Origin: Sulfurimonas sp. HSL3-7
GTDB lineage: Bacteria > Campylobacterota > Campylobacteria > Campylobacterales > Sulfurimonadaceae
NCBI RefSeq assembly: GCF_039645985.1
Contig: NZ_CP147919.1
Span: 1,984,001-2,048,000 of the forward strand
Direction of reading: 5' to 3'
DNA length: 64,000 nt
Of this stretch, positions 1 through 9,584 are shown one piece after another. The number at the start of each line of letters is the position of its first letter. Position 1 is the stretch's first letter. The notes under the pieces were generated by a model that saw only the letters and a list, made by a program, of their open reading frames with translations, was not told where the DNA came from and did not search any database. The position numbers and the translations under genes were made by a program.

Positions 1-2837
1 CTGTTGTCTTCGATCCATCGGCCGGAGCGCGGGTTAAGGTGTATCTTCTGGCTCTCCTCCTCACCGTTGCTGCCGCTCTGCCACGGATACATCGCCCCTT
101 TATAACCCTGCTCCTTCGCTGCGCGTCTGGCTTTGGAAAGCCTGCGGTAGCGGTAGAGTATAAGCGAACGTGTTACCTGGGGAAGTCGGTAGTTAAAGAA
201 AGGAAAGATAAAGACCTCATCCCAGAAAACATGCCCCCGATAGGCCTCTCCGTGCCAACCTCTCGCCGGGATACCGACATCCATGCCGATGCTATGGACT
301 GACGCGGTCTGTAACAGCTGATAGGTGTAGAGGTGCAGCGTTCTTTTTACAAAGTAATCTTTTTTAATATCCCGGAGCGTAAGACCGATATCGAAATAGT
401 TCCAGAGATGTTTCCAGACGATTTTATGGTCAACAAGAAGGTTTTGAAACCTTCCCGCATCTTCCAGAGCATCCCTTGCTTCGATATAACAGTTTGATAC
501 AGCCTGGTCTTTTGACGTAAAGAGCGAAACGATCTTTTCTATACTCACCGAATCTCTACTGCTGATGGACTCCAGCAGAAAACGTTTAGCGATATAGGAT
601 CTGTTCTCTACCGACTCGCTTTCAGCAGCGGGCTGCTCGCCGTTGACAAAGAGTTTTGTCTTCGCAGCCAGAAATACGGTGTGATTGGATTGCACCGTCT
701 CCATCCTCAAAAAGACCCTATCCTCTTGCGCCTCTTTCTCTATATACCGCAGATGTTGATTGCTTAAATTGCGATAGCGTTTGACCCCCTCGTTTTTTAT
801 ATTTCCGTCTATCCCTGATTCGACTTCAAGCCTTCCTTCCCAGTTGATCGGCATAATCGTCAGTTCAATGGCGGCCATATGCTTGTTTCCCATATGGACA
901 AAACGTCTCTCTATGATGCGGGTCTCCCGTGCCTTGGCGTCACTAAAGTGGACCATTCTATGCAGAACCCCCTCCTGCATATCGAGCTCCTGGCGATAGG
1001 AGAGGATCGCCGTATCATCTATGCTGAACCACTCCCCCTCATCTATCCTGAAACGTAATGTCAGCCAGTTGGGAAAGTTGACCAGATCCTCATTGATAAT
1101 CGCCTTCTCCTGGATCACTGTCTTCAGACGGTTATACCCTCCTGCGATATAGGTTCCGGGATAGTGTATCTCATCAGCCTGCGATTCGGTTGCGGCGGAT
1201 CTGGTCACAAAATAGCCGTTGCCCAAAGCGCAAAGCACTTCTCTGAGCTTCTCCTCCTTAGGCTCATAATGGCTATAAGCCAAGGACCAGATATTACCCT
1301 CCTCAACTGAGGAGGAGAGTATCTCCAGAAAACGCAGGGCCTGCTCCGTGTCCTTTAACTTGTATTGCGCCCCGGTCGTTCGCTTCTCTCTACCGACCAA
1401 TATCCCTATTCCATAGCTCTTTATAGCCGAAAAAGCATCTTCATCGGTGATGTCGTCACCGATATAGAACACCTTGCTGATACGCCTGTCTATATGCAGC
1501 GCTTTCATCAGCCATTCCAGGGCCTTGCCCTTGTTCCACTGCAGGTCCGGCTGCAGCTCATACAGTTTTTTGCCGTAATTCTTACGCAATCGGGGATATT
1601 TATTGACAGCGTCATCAGCTGCTTTTTCAACACGTGCTACGTTGCGCTTTGCAACATTTCTGTAGTGCAGTGCTATACTGAACTTTTTCCGCTCGACCAG
1701 GGCCCCTTCAACATCAGCCAGGCGTTCGGTCAATTCCCCTTCCAGGGCATCAAAGGTCTCTACAAATGCCAGAGCCGGTTCATGTTCCATCTTGATACTG
1801 GGCCCTTCGATCTCGTAACCGTGGCTGCCGGAATAATAGATCCCTTTAATGCCCACCCTGCTCTTGATATCGTTAAGCCCTCTGCCGCTTATCACGCCCA
1901 GGGTACACTGGTTGGAGAGTCTGATCAGCGTGTTTCGCATCGTTTCTGAGAGGTAAGCATCTTTGGGGTGTGAGACAATAGGCGTCAGCGTCCCGTCAAA
2001 ATCAAGAAAGAGTACAACCTCCTTGTCTTTGCATTGCGCCTCTATCTTCTTGAACGATTGTAATGCCGAAGGAAGTTCTGTTGTCTTCGTCTCGATATCG
2101 AACTTTTGAAGGCTCTTGACGACCAGATCGGCCCCGGCACGCTTCAACGCCCTGGCGTGTCTTCCCCTGTCCACGCCGACCACTTTCGCAAATCCCCCTT
2201 TTTTCCCCGCCGCAACCCCGACCACGGCATCCTCTATGACAACAGCTCTGCCCGGTCGAACATTAAGTCTTTTAAGCGCTTCGAGAAAGAGGTCAGGTTC
2301 GGGTTTTCCCTTGAGATCCAGGGCAGCAAGGTCCAGACCGTCGACGACGACATCAAAATAGCTCTTAAGATTCGCGGATTCCAAAATATGGTGGCAGTTT
2401 TTACTCGAAGAGACCACGGCCGTTAAAAAGCCGAAATTTCGCAGTTTTAAGAGCAGTTTTATGGAGCTTTTGTAGGTTTTCACCCCCTGGGAAAGCAGCT
2501 CCAGAAAACAGCTGTTTTTCCTGTTTGCCAAAGCGGCAATACTCTCTACTTCCTCTCCATCGGTATCCTTTCCTTCCGGAATCTCCATATTTCTGGAGGC
2601 GAGAAAACTGCGTATGCCCTCTTTTCTTGGCTTCCCATCGACATAAGCAAGGTAATCGGCTGTTATGTCGAAAGGGGTAAAAGCATCGGTTTCAGCGCTC
2701 TGTTTTAAAAAGTCGTCAAAGGTCTTCTTCCACGCTTTTGCATGGATCTTCTGTGTCTGCGTGATCACACCGTCCAGGTCAAATACAACAGCGTCGTACT
2801 GCGACTTTTTGATTGTATATGCCTCTCTACTCTCCAT
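1..2837 (-). CDS. OtsB1-like fusion: HAD phosphatase + trehalose-6-phosphate phosphatase + GH65 (C-terminus outside window)
   Basis: The first 945 codons are visible on the minus strand; the gene runs off the left edge. Residues 1-250 form a beta-phosphoglucomutase-type HAD domain: nucleophile motif DLDGVIT with D20/D22, a VVSSSKN motif, KGKPEPDLF, and IEDAVVG. Residues ~270-500 form an OtsB domain: DFDGTLTPI with D279/D281, VISGRG, GDDITDEDAF. From ~510 on is a GH65 N-terminal beta-sandwich, then the start of the (alpha/alpha)6 catalytic domain (RGHVFWDEVF near 870, MYPWQSGSNGEE). The GH65 catalytic acid lies outside the window. The order matches mycobacterial OtsB1 (Rv2006). Such proteins are tied to trehalose or other disaccharide metabolism, but OtsB1 itself is not the main T6P phosphatase in mycobacteria, so the reaction is inferred. 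The ATG at 2837 follows a GGGAG Shine-Dalgarno. Confidence 0.85.
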   Translation of the reverse strand, partial: MESREAYTIKKSQYDAVVFDLDGVITQTQKIHAKAWKKTFDDFLKQSAETDAFTPFDITADYLAYVDGKPRKEGIRSFLASRNMEIPEGKDTDGEEVESIAALANRKNSCFLELLSQGVKTYKSSIKLLLKLRNFGFLTAVVSSSKNCHHILESANLKSYFDVVVDGLDLAALDLKGKPEPDLFLEALKRLNVRPGRAVVIEDAVVGVAAGKKGGFAKVVGVDRGRHARALKRAGADLVVKSLQKFDIETKTTELPSALQSFKKIEAQCKDKEVVLFLDFDGTLTPIVSHPKDAYLSETMRNTLIRLSNQCTLGVISGRGLNDIKSRVGIKGIYYSGSHGYEIEGPSIKMEHEPALAFVETFDALEGELTERLADVEGALVERKKFSIALHYRNVAKRNVARVEKAADDAVNKYPRLRKNYGKKLYELQPDLQWNKGKALEWLMKALHIDRRISKVFYIGDDITDEDAFSAIKSYGIGILVGREKRTTGAQYKLKDTEQALRFLEILSSSVEEGNIWSLAYSHYEPKEEKLREVLCALGNGYFVTRSAATESQADEIHYPGTYIAGGYNRLKTVIQEKAIINEDLVNFPNWLTLRFRIDEGEWFSIDDTAILSYRQELDMQEGVLHRMVHFSDAKARETRIIERRFVHMGNKHMAAIELTIMPINWEGRLEVESGIDGNIKNEGVKRYRNLSNQHLRYIEKEAQEDRVFLRMETVQSNHTVFLAAKTKLFVNGEQPAAESESVENRSYIAKRFLLESISSRDSVSIEKIVSLFTSKDQAVSNCYIEARDALEDAGRFQNLLVDHKIVWKHLWNYFDIGLTLRDIKKDYFVKRTLHLYTYQLLQTASVHSIGMDVGIPARGWHGEAYRGHVFWDEVFIFPFFNYRLPQVTRSLILYRYRRLSKARRAAKEQGYKGAMYPWQSGSNGEEESQKIHLNPRSGRWIEDN

Positions 2838-3034
2838 ATCATCTCCCTTTCTTTTCTAAAAAAGAATCATCGAGAATTCATTTTAACATTATTTTTAACT
2901 TTGGAGATTAAATAAAATTTTCCTATGGAAATCACAGGAGACAGGAGATGGGAGTTCCCTTTAGATGTCAGTTGTAAGGAGATTTTGAAAAAAAGAGATA
3001 AACGTGACGACGCGTCGTCACGTTTGGAGCGGCG
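2838..3034. other. Intergenic region, trehalose-fusion gene / acsA
   Basis: About 200 bases between two minus-strand genes. It carries the ribosome-binding site and presumably the promoter of the downstream fusion gene, plus the acsA terminator palindrome. The stretch at 2870-2925 is AT-rich. No further gene was recognised. Confidence 0.6.
2985..3025 (-). terminator. Rho-independent terminator of acsA
   Basis: On the minus strand, just after the acsA stop codon, a perfect 13+13-nt palindrome (arm AAACGTGACGACG, 3000-3025) is followed by a T-rich tract (ATCTCTTTTTTTC). A GC-rich stem followed by a U-tract is the classic intrinsic terminator layout. Confidence 0.85.
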
Positions 3035-5005
3035 TCAGCAGCTGCCGTTTTTGACACACGACTCGATCTGTCCGACCACTGCAGGATCCTCAAGTGTCGA
3101 AGTGTCCTGGGTGATCGCTTCGCCTTTAGCAATAGAGCGCAGAATACGACGCATGATCTTGCCCGAACGTGTTTTCGGCAGACCCGGTACGAAAACGATA
3201 TCGTCACAGAGTGCAATATTACCGATCTCCTGCTTGATGACATTGTTGATCGCTTTCATCGTATCAACCAGCTCGCCCAGGTTCTCTTCGTTTTTGAGCA
3301 CGACATAAGCGAATATCCCCTCACCTTTGAGTTCATGCGGTTTTCCGACGACGGCGACTTCGGCAACATCCGAAGACTTTTTGATCGCCGCTTCAACCTC
3401 AGCCGTACCCATACGGTGGCCTGAGACGTTGATGACATCATCCGTACGGCCCGTAATGGTGATGTAACCATCCTCGTCGTAGTTCGCACCGTCACCGGTA
3501 AAATAGACCGGCTTGCCGTCTTTCGTAACGTCGCCGAAGTAGGACTTCACAAAGCGTTCCGGATCACCCCATACGCCGCGGATCATCGACGGCCACGGGC
3601 GTGTGACACACATGTAGCCGCTCTCGCCGGCACCGACTTTCTCGCCGGTTTCAGGGTCAAGAATCTCGCCCATGATGCCCGGAAGCGGGAAGGTCGCACA
3701 GGCCGGCTTGATCGGTGTCGCACCAGGAAGCGGAGAGACCATGTGGCCGCCCGTCTCTGTCTGCCAATAGGTATCGACGATCGCACATTTGCTGTTACCG
3801 ATATCTTCGTAGTACCATTTCCATGCCGGCGGATCGATCGGCTCACCGACCGTACCGAGGACTTTCAGACTGCTAAGGTCATATTTCTTAGGCTCTTCGG
3901 CACCTGTCTTGTGAAGGACACGGATCGCAGTCGGCGCCGTGTAGAACTGGTTGATCTTGTACTCTTCAACCATCTTCCAAGGACGGCCCGCGTCCGGATA
4001 GGTCGGGACACCTTCGAACATGATCGTTGTCGCACCCATGGCAAGCGGACCGTAGACAATATAGGTGTGACCGGTGATCCACCCCACGTCTGCCGTACAC
4101 CAGTAGGTGTCGTTCTCTTTGACATCAAAGACCCACTCCATCGTCATCTGTGCCCACAGGATATAGCCTGCAGAATTGTGCTGGACCCCTTTTGGTTTGC
4201 CGGTTGAACCCGAGGTGTAAAGCAGGAAGAGCGGATCTTCCGAGTCCATCGGTTCAGCATCACAGACAGGGGACTGCTGATCGATCATTTCGTTGTAGGA
4301 GTAATCACGTCCCGCGACCCACTCCACATCTTCGCCGTTGCGCTCGACGACCAGGACTTTACCGACACATTCACATCCCTCTTCGAGTGCTTTGTCGACA
4401 ACCGGTTTAAGCATATACGGCTTGTCTTTACGGAAGGCGCCGTCCGCCGTGATGACCGTTTTGGCTTCGGCGTCAATAATACGGTCGCGCAGTGCTTCTG
4501 CCGAAAAGCCGCCGAAGACGATCGAGTGGATCGCACCCAGACGCGCACAGGCCAGCATTGCATAGGCCGCTTCAGGGATCATCGGCATGTAGATGACCAC
4601 ACGGTCACCTTTCTCTACGCCGAACTCATTCTTGAGAAGGTTCGCCATTTTGTTGACATTGTAGTACAGTTCAAGATAGGTGATGATCTGTTTGTCACCG
4701 CGGTCACCTTCGAAGATGATCGCCGCTTTGTTTTTACGCGAATCCAGATGACGGTCGATACACTGGTGGGCAACGTTCAGTTTACCCCCTTCGAACCATT
4801 TGACGAAAGGCATGTTGCTCTCGTCCAGAACATTCGTATACGGTTCAAACCAATCGATCTTCTCTTTGGCAAAATGATCCCAAAAGCCTTCATAATCTTC
4901 ATGGGCCCAATCTTGCAGCTCTTGATATTCGCACATGTTTTTGATGCGCGCCTCTTTAGCAAATGCTTTATTCGGTTGAAAGACAGGTTTTTTTACTTCA
5001 CTCAT
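3035..5005 (-). CDS. acsA: Acetyl-CoA synthetase (AMP-forming)
   Basis: 656 residues, the usual length for Acs. It converts acetate, ATP and CoA to acetyl-CoA via acetyl-AMP in the cytoplasm. The ANL-superfamily P-loop [12 protein letters not shown] sits near residue 263 and the A5 motif YWQTETGGH is downstream. The C-terminal [11 protein letters not shown] carries the lysine (~615) that is acetylated in many Acs enzymes. An AAGGAG ribosome-binding site precedes the ATG. The gene closes a minus-strand acetate locus (porin, DUF485, ActP, CBS/DUF294 protein, exonuclease) that also includes a two-component system. The upstream intergenic space is almost filled by a long hairpin that could set acsA expression apart from the genes before it. 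Confidence 0.97.
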   Translation of the reverse strand: MSEVKKPVFQPNKAFAKEARIKNMCEYQELQDWAHEDYEGFWDHFAKEKIDWFEPYTNVLDESNMPFVKWFEGGKLNVAHQCIDRHLDSRKNKAAIIFEGDRGDKQIITYLELYYNVNKMANLLKNEFGVEKGDRVVIYMPMIPEAAYAMLACARLGAIHSIVFGGFSAEALRDRIIDAEAKTVITADGAFRKDKPYMLKPVVDKALEEGCECVGKVLVVERNGEDVEWVAGRDYSYNEMIDQQSPVCDAEPMDSEDPLFLLYTSGSTGKPKGVQHNSAGYILWAQMTMEWVFDVKENDTYWCTADVGWITGHTYIVYGPLAMGATTIMFEGVPTYPDAGRPWKMVEEYKINQFYTAPTAIRVLHKTGAEEPKKYDLSSLKVLGTVGEPIDPPAWKWYYEDIGNSKCAIVDTYWQTETGGHMVSPLPGATPIKPACATFPLPGIMGEILDPETGEKVGAGESGYMCVTRPWPSMIRGVWGDPERFVKSYFGDVTKDGKPVYFTGDGANYDEDGYITITGRTDDVINVSGHRMGTAEVEAAIKKSSDVAEVAVVGKPHELKGEGIFAYVVLKNEENLGELVDTMKAINNVIKQEIGNIALCDDIVFVPGLPKTRSGKIMRRILRSIAKGEAITQDTSTLEDPAVVGQIESCVKNGSC

Positions 5006-5030
5006 AGAATCTCCTTAATTTTTTGAACAT

Positions 5031-5073
5031 GAGTTCTGGATAAAAGACATAAAATATCTCTTATCCAGAGCTC
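5031..5073 (-). other. Long hairpin between the exonuclease gene and acsA
   Basis: On the minus strand the arms GAGCTCTGGATAAGAGA and TCTTTTATCCAGAACTC pair over 17 positions with one mismatch and one G-T pair, around a 9-nt AT-rich loop. The structure begins inside the exonuclease stop codon and ends about 25 nt before the acsA start. No U-tract follows, so a processing or stabiliser stem, or an attenuator, is as likely as a terminator. Confidence 0.75.
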
Positions 5074-5686
5074 ACGTCAATCGTTTTGTATGCAACAATT
5101 TTATGTAGATCATGGCCGTCATAATTGCATCGTTAACGGCGTTATGTTGCCCCATATTTGGGATCTGCAGGTCGTATAATATTGTATCAAATCGAAGGTC
5201 TATATTTCCTTGCGGAATTAACTCTATTTTTTTATTATAATAGAGCGCTGAGACCTCTATTTGACGGTTTGGAAGGGTGATTCCTAGCCACGGTTTAATA
5301 TACTTATTTATCATCGCGACATCGAACTCAAGATAGTATCCGACGAGGGGTCTCGAACCGATGAATCTAAGGAAGGCATCGATCCCTTCATAAGGGTCCA
5401 GTGCACTCTCAACATCACAGGGACGAATGTGATGAATTTCGATACTTTTTTTGGAAATCTGCTGTGATGGTTTGAGAAAAAGTTCAAAGGTTTTTGACGT
5501 GACAATGGTGTTGCCACGGACCACTACGGCCCCTATGGAGAGTATCTCATCCTTCTTTGGGTTCAACCCGCTTGTCTCCGTATCATAGACGACCACTTCG
5601 TCACCCTCGTAATCGTCAAACAGGAATGCGTAAGTATCGTCTTTCAAACGCTTGCGATTCAATTTCTGCTTGAGTCCGTTAAACAT
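5072..5686 (-). CDS. DnaQ-like DEDDh 3'-5' exonuclease
   Basis: 204 residues with the exonuclease fold of the DNA polymerase III epsilon family. The Exo I motif is VVYDTETSGL, Exo II is the LEFDVAMINK segment, and Exo III is GQHNAVNDA, so the DEDDh acidic residues and His are present. It starts immediately after the stop codon of the CBS/DUF294 gene, suggesting co-translation. From memory, exonuclease-DUF294 pairs recur beside actP/acs in proteobacteria, so the gene probably serves acetate signalling or nucleotide turnover more than replication. The true substrate is unknown. Confidence 0.85.
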   Translation of the reverse strand: MFNGLKQKLNRKRLKDDTYAFLFDDYEGDEVVVYDTETSGLNPKKDEILSIGAVVVRGNTIVTSKTFELFLKPSQQISKKSIEIHHIRPCDVESALDPYEGIDAFLRFIGSRPLVGYYLEFDVAMINKYIKPWLGITLPNRQIEVSALYYNKKIELIPQGNIDLRFDTILYDLQIPNMGQHNAVNDAIMTAMIYIKLLHTKRLT

Positions 5687-7507
5687 CTAAACCACCATAT
5701 TCAGATGGTAATGGTAGGTCAGAAACTTCTTGAACGTGTTAACCACCTTAAAACTATCTTTCAAAAGATCGCGTTCCATTTTATCCAGTTTGGACGGGTT
5801 GATAAAATTGACATGTTCAAGCTTGTTCGGATGGCGCAGCATCGCCTTGAGCCGGATGCCTGAGAGGGTGTCAAAGGCCTCGATCAGTTCAGTCGCAAAC
5901 TTTTTGTCAAAGAGCCCGCGGTTGTTAAGCTCTTTGATGCGTTCGATCGTATTGGTCTGCGTAATATGATACTCGAGCGCCAGGGTCCTGATGCCGTGAA
6001 CGATAGCAAATATCCCCCCTTTTTTTAGGTCGATCTCGTTGGCATGCGACTTTTCGACAATAAAGCCCGAAAAGATGCTCAGCGGGGTCTCAAAACTGAG
6101 TGTTGACTTGGCCATATGCGCCAGAATATCCTCTCTGCCTGTGAATCTTTTTTGAAGGTACTCTGTCAGCTCGTCGAGCAGTCTGCTGTTGCCGCTGATG
6201 CATTGGGCATCCAAAAAGATAGAGAGTGCCTGCAGTGCATTCTCATCAAAACTCTCCACCCAGCCGTCGATGCGTTTTTTGAAGAGAGAAACAGTGCCGC
6301 GCCAATGGGGGTTATTGACCATGACCTGACCCGGGCACGGCGGGAAACCCAAGGTCTGCAGATGTTCGCTGAAGGCCTGCATGTATGGCGTGAAAACTTC
6401 TGCATCGGCACTCTCATCGATGATCAGTGCATTATCCTGATCGGTTCTCAACACCTGTTCATGCCGCCCTTCCGAACCCATCACGATCAAAGCTGCCTTC
6501 TCCCGAAGTTCCCGGGGCACTGTCAATTCATAGACCTTTTCATAGACCTTGGCATTGATCTCGCTGACCAGCTTCGAGATGTAGCGGACCTTCACCCCTT
6601 TTGAGTTCAGCGACTGCACCAGATAAAGCTGCTCTTTCTGAATGCTGCTTAACTCCTCGATACTCTCGGCTTTGTTGACCTGAACCGCGATAAGATGCGA
6701 ATGGCTGGCGAAATGGCTCAGTAGGTCCAGCTGTTCCAGGATACCTATGATCTCACCCTCCTCCGTCACGGCGACACGTTTGATGCCGTGTTTGGTAAAG
6801 AGCAGCAGCGCATTGAAAAGAAAGTCGTTTCGATCAATGGTAATTAACGGGTAGTTGGCAATCGATCCGGCATTCGCATCGAGCGCCGTCTCTCCCAGCA
6901 GTATCTTATCTCGCAGGTCAGTGTCGGTAATAATACCGAACACCCCGTTGTCCCAGACCAGGATGGAGGAGGTTTTAAGCTCTTTCATCTTTACCAGTCC
7001 ATTGCGTATCGGTTCGGTATACTCGACGATACAAGGTTCATGAAGAAAAATATCGGAAACCCTTGCAATCATAAACGGCGTCAGGTCGTTCTGTTGCTGA
7101 CGCTCTTTAAGCGACTGGTGCTTCGCGATGAAGTCTTTCATGAAATAGCTGCGAAACGGCTCATAATCCTGTATGAGGTTTAAGAAAATCTCTTTTGGCA
7201 GCAGGTAGCAGATAAGATCTTCTTGAACCACAAATGTGGACTTGACATCATTATAGATCAGCGCATTGGCATCAAAACTGTCCAACGCTGTGTAGACATT
7301 ATGCAGTTCACCGTCAATAAGCTCGTTTACACTGCCCTTGATGATGATGTAGAGGTGTTGCGCCTCTACACGCGGTCCGATAAGAACCGTCTCATTCGGA
7401 TAATAGGCGATATCCATCTGGGAACTCAACTGTGCGATAACCCGCTGAGTCAACAGTTCGAACGGGTGGATAGAGGCAAGCAGCTGCTGCTGATCCAAAA
7501 TACTCAT
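5687..7507 (-). CDS. cNMP-binding / CBS-pair / DUF294 nucleotidyltransferase-like signalling protein
   Basis: 606 residues. Domains in order: a cyclic-nucleotide-binding beta-barrel (~1-125), a CBS pair (~145-270, adenosyl ligand sensor), a DUF294 nucleotidyltransferase-like domain (~290-430) with the motif MGSEGRHEQVLRTDQDNAL, and a helical DUF294 C-terminal domain (~460-600). This GlnD-related architecture is probably a cytoplasmic signalling protein. It forms a pair with the downstream exonuclease and lies just downstream of actP, which supports a role in acetate control. AGGAG precedes the ATG. The cognate ligand and any nucleotidyl-transfer target are not deducible here. Confidence 0.88.
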   Translation of the reverse strand: MSILDQQQLLASIHPFELLTQRVIAQLSSQMDIAYYPNETVLIGPRVEAQHLYIIIKGSVNELIDGELHNVYTALDSFDANALIYNDVKSTFVVQEDLICYLLPKEIFLNLIQDYEPFRSYFMKDFIAKHQSLKERQQQNDLTPFMIARVSDIFLHEPCIVEYTEPIRNGLVKMKELKTSSILVWDNGVFGIITDTDLRDKILLGETALDANAGSIANYPLITIDRNDFLFNALLLFTKHGIKRVAVTEEGEIIGILEQLDLLSHFASHSHLIAVQVNKAESIEELSSIQKEQLYLVQSLNSKGVKVRYISKLVSEINAKVYEKVYELTVPRELREKAALIVMGSEGRHEQVLRTDQDNALIIDESADAEVFTPYMQAFSEHLQTLGFPPCPGQVMVNNPHWRGTVSLFKKRIDGWVESFDENALQALSIFLDAQCISGNSRLLDELTEYLQKRFTGREDILAHMAKSTLSFETPLSIFSGFIVEKSHANEIDLKKGGIFAIVHGIRTLALEYHITQTNTIERIKELNNRGLFDKKFATELIEAFDTLSGIRLKAMLRHPNKLEHVNFINPSKLDKMERDLLKDSFKVVNTFKKFLTYHYHLNMVV

Positions 7508-7521
7508 AGTTTGCTCCTTCT

Positions 7522-7540
7522 ATATTCTAATACGGAATAT
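7522..7540. promoter_or_regulatory. Inverted repeat ATATTC-N7-GAATAT between actP and the CBS/DUF294 gene
   Basis: A small perfect 6-bp inverted repeat lies in the 45-nt gap just before the ribosome-binding site of the CBS/DUF294 gene. It could be an operator half-site pair or a weak mRNA stem; function unknown. Confidence 0.3.
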
Positions 7541-7552
7541 CAGCCCAAAAGC

Positions 7553-9220
7553 TTAATGCTCCGTTGCCCCTTCGGCACCGATACCGGTCTGAGCACGTAC
7601 GTATTGTGCTTCAAAAGCCTCGATCTCTTGTGCCACGCCCTCGCTTTTGTCCGTGATCGAGAAGAACCAGATCCCGATAAATGAAACGACTACCGAGAAC
7701 AGAGCCGGATATTTATACGGGAAGATCGCTTCCGCATTGCCCAAAATCTGAACCCATACGATCGGACCGAGGATAACCAGCATGACTGCTGTCGCCAGAC
7801 CTAAGGAACCGCCGATAACCGCACCGCGAGTCGTCAATTTTTTCCAGAACATCGACAGGAAGAGGATCGGGAAGTTCGCCGACGCAGCAATAGCGAAGGC
7901 AAGACCGACAACAAAAGCGATGTTCTGTTTCTCAAATGCGATACCCATAATAATGGCGATGATACCAAGCGCGACCGTCGCCATTTTGGAGACTTTCATC
8001 TCCGCCATACCGTCCGCTTTGCCTTTTTTGATCACCGAAGCGTAAAGGTCATGCGAGATCGCCGAAGCGCCTGCCAGCGTCAGACCCGAAACGACCGCAA
8101 GGATCGTTGCAAATGCTACCGCCGAAATAAAGCCGAGGAAGAAATCGCCGCCGACGGCATGTGACAAGTGGATCGCCGCCATGTTGTTTCCGCCAAGGAT
8201 CGGTGAACCGCCTTCAACTGCCTGTTTCGCCATATCCAGGTACTCAGGGTTTTTAAAGACCATGACGATCGCACCGAAACCGATGATGAAGGTCAGGATG
8301 TAGAAATACCCGATGAAACCTGTTGCATAGAAGACCGATTTACGGGCCTCTTTTGCATCCCCGACCGTAAAGAAACGCATCAGGATATGCGGAAGACCCG
8401 CCGTACCGAACATCAGCGCGATCGCAAGCGAGATCGCCGAAACAGGGTCACTGACCAGTCCGCCCGGACTCATGATCTCGATCCCTTTCATCTCCGTCGC
8501 CGTAGCAAAGAGTGAACCGAAACTGAAGTCATAGTGGGCCATAACCGCAATCGCCATAAACGTTGCACCCGAAAGCAGCAGGAAGGCTTTGATGATCTGA
8601 ACCCATGTTGTCGCCAGCATACCGCCAAAGGTGACATAGAGGATCATCAATACACCGACCAGAACAACCGCGACCTCATACTGAAGACCGAAGAGAAGCT
8701 GGATCAGCTTACCCGAACCAACCATCTGTGCGATCAGGTAGAGGATGACCGTCGCGATAGAGCCTGAAGCCGCCAATGAACGGATCGGCGTCTGGCGCAG
8801 ACGGTATGACGCAACGTCGGCAAAAGTGTATTTACCGAGATTACGCAGCTGCTCCGCTACCAGGAAAAGGATGATCGGCCAACCGACAAGGAAACCGATC
8901 GAATAGATCAGCCCGTCATACCCTTTAAGGTAGACAAGGCCTGAAATACCGAGGAATGATGCCGCAGACATATAGTCACCTGCGATCGCCATACCGTTTT
9001 GCAGTCCGGTGATACCGCCGCCGGCCGTATAGAAATCTTTGGCCGTCTTGGTACGTTTTGCCGCCCAGTAGGTAATACCCAGTGTACCGCCCACGAAAAG
9101 CAGGAACATCACGATCGCTGACATGTTCAGCGCCTGTTTTTCAACTTCGCCTTCCAGTGCACCCGAGGCAAACAACATAGCCGCTGAAAGACCCATAAAT
9201 ATAAGAATACGACCCAACAT
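7553..9220 (-). CDS. actP: Cation/acetate symporter (SSS family)
   Basis: 555 residues of multi-pass membrane protein in the solute:sodium symporter family, closest in layout to ActP: an N-terminal signal-like segment, then ~13 helices. The segments [25 protein letters not shown] and [12 protein letters not shown] are typical of ActP. It imports acetate or other small monocarboxylates with a cation. Its start codon overlaps the stop of the DUF485 gene by one base (TAATG), the usual yjcH-actP pairing, and acsA lies downstream to activate the imported acetate. Confidence 0.93.
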   Translation of the reverse strand: MLGRILIFMGLSAAMLFASGALEGEVEKQALNMSAIVMFLLFVGGTLGITYWAAKRTKTAKDFYTAGGGITGLQNGMAIAGDYMSAASFLGISGLVYLKGYDGLIYSIGFLVGWPIILFLVAEQLRNLGKYTFADVASYRLRQTPIRSLAASGSIATVILYLIAQMVGSGKLIQLLFGLQYEVAVVLVGVLMILYVTFGGMLATTWVQIIKAFLLLSGATFMAIAVMAHYDFSFGSLFATATEMKGIEIMSPGGLVSDPVSAISLAIALMFGTAGLPHILMRFFTVGDAKEARKSVFYATGFIGYFYILTFIIGFGAIVMVFKNPEYLDMAKQAVEGGSPILGGNNMAAIHLSHAVGGDFFLGFISAVAFATILAVVSGLTLAGASAISHDLYASVIKKGKADGMAEMKVSKMATVALGIIAIIMGIAFEKQNIAFVVGLAFAIAASANFPILFLSMFWKKLTTRGAVIGGSLGLATAVMLVILGPIVWVQILGNAEAIFPYKYPALFSVVVSFIGIWFFSITDKSEGVAQEIEAFEAQYVRAQTGIGAEGATEH

Positions 9221-9537
9221 TATTCATTTTCCTTTGCAGTCTCTTTGATCTTGGCCGTCAGCGCATCGAACTCGCCGTTGGCACGTCTGACATAGATTCC
9301 TGTCAGGGCAAAGGCAAATACGATGATCGCCACGCCCACCGGGATACCCACTGTCGTAACCGTATCATCACCCAAAGGTGTTCCCAGTGCACTCGGGTCG
9401 AATGCAATGGTTAAAATAAATGCAAAGTAGACGACCAGCATCAAAATGGTCAATGTCCACGCGAATCGGGTCCGCTTGGCTACCAGCTCCTGAAAGTTCG
9501 GATCGTTTTTGATCGCTTCAACTTGTTCTTGTCTCAT
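9220..9537 (-). CDS. DUF485 membrane protein (YjcH-like), ActP partner
   Basis: 105 residues with two predicted transmembrane helices ([22 protein letters not shown] and a second near 65-88) and charged ends, as in DUF485/YjcH. The ATG at 9537 is preferred over the TTG one codon upstream because AAGGAG lies 7 nt before it. It is translationally coupled to actP. The family accompanies SSS-type acetate permeases; its molecular role is not established. Confidence 0.88.
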   Translation of the reverse strand: MRQEQVEAIKNDPNFQELVAKRTRFAWTLTILMLVVYFAFILTIAFDPSALGTPLGDDTVTTVGIPVGVAIIVFAFALTGIYVRRANGEFDALTAKIKETAKENE

Positions 9538-9584
9538 CAAGACTCCTTTTTAATGTTCTGACTCAATAGTAGCCGAAACGGCTG

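Noticed and set aside
9571-9583. Short stem AGCCG-aaa-CGGCT after the porin stop as a terminator
   Set aside because: Only 5 bp and no U-tract; too weak to call.
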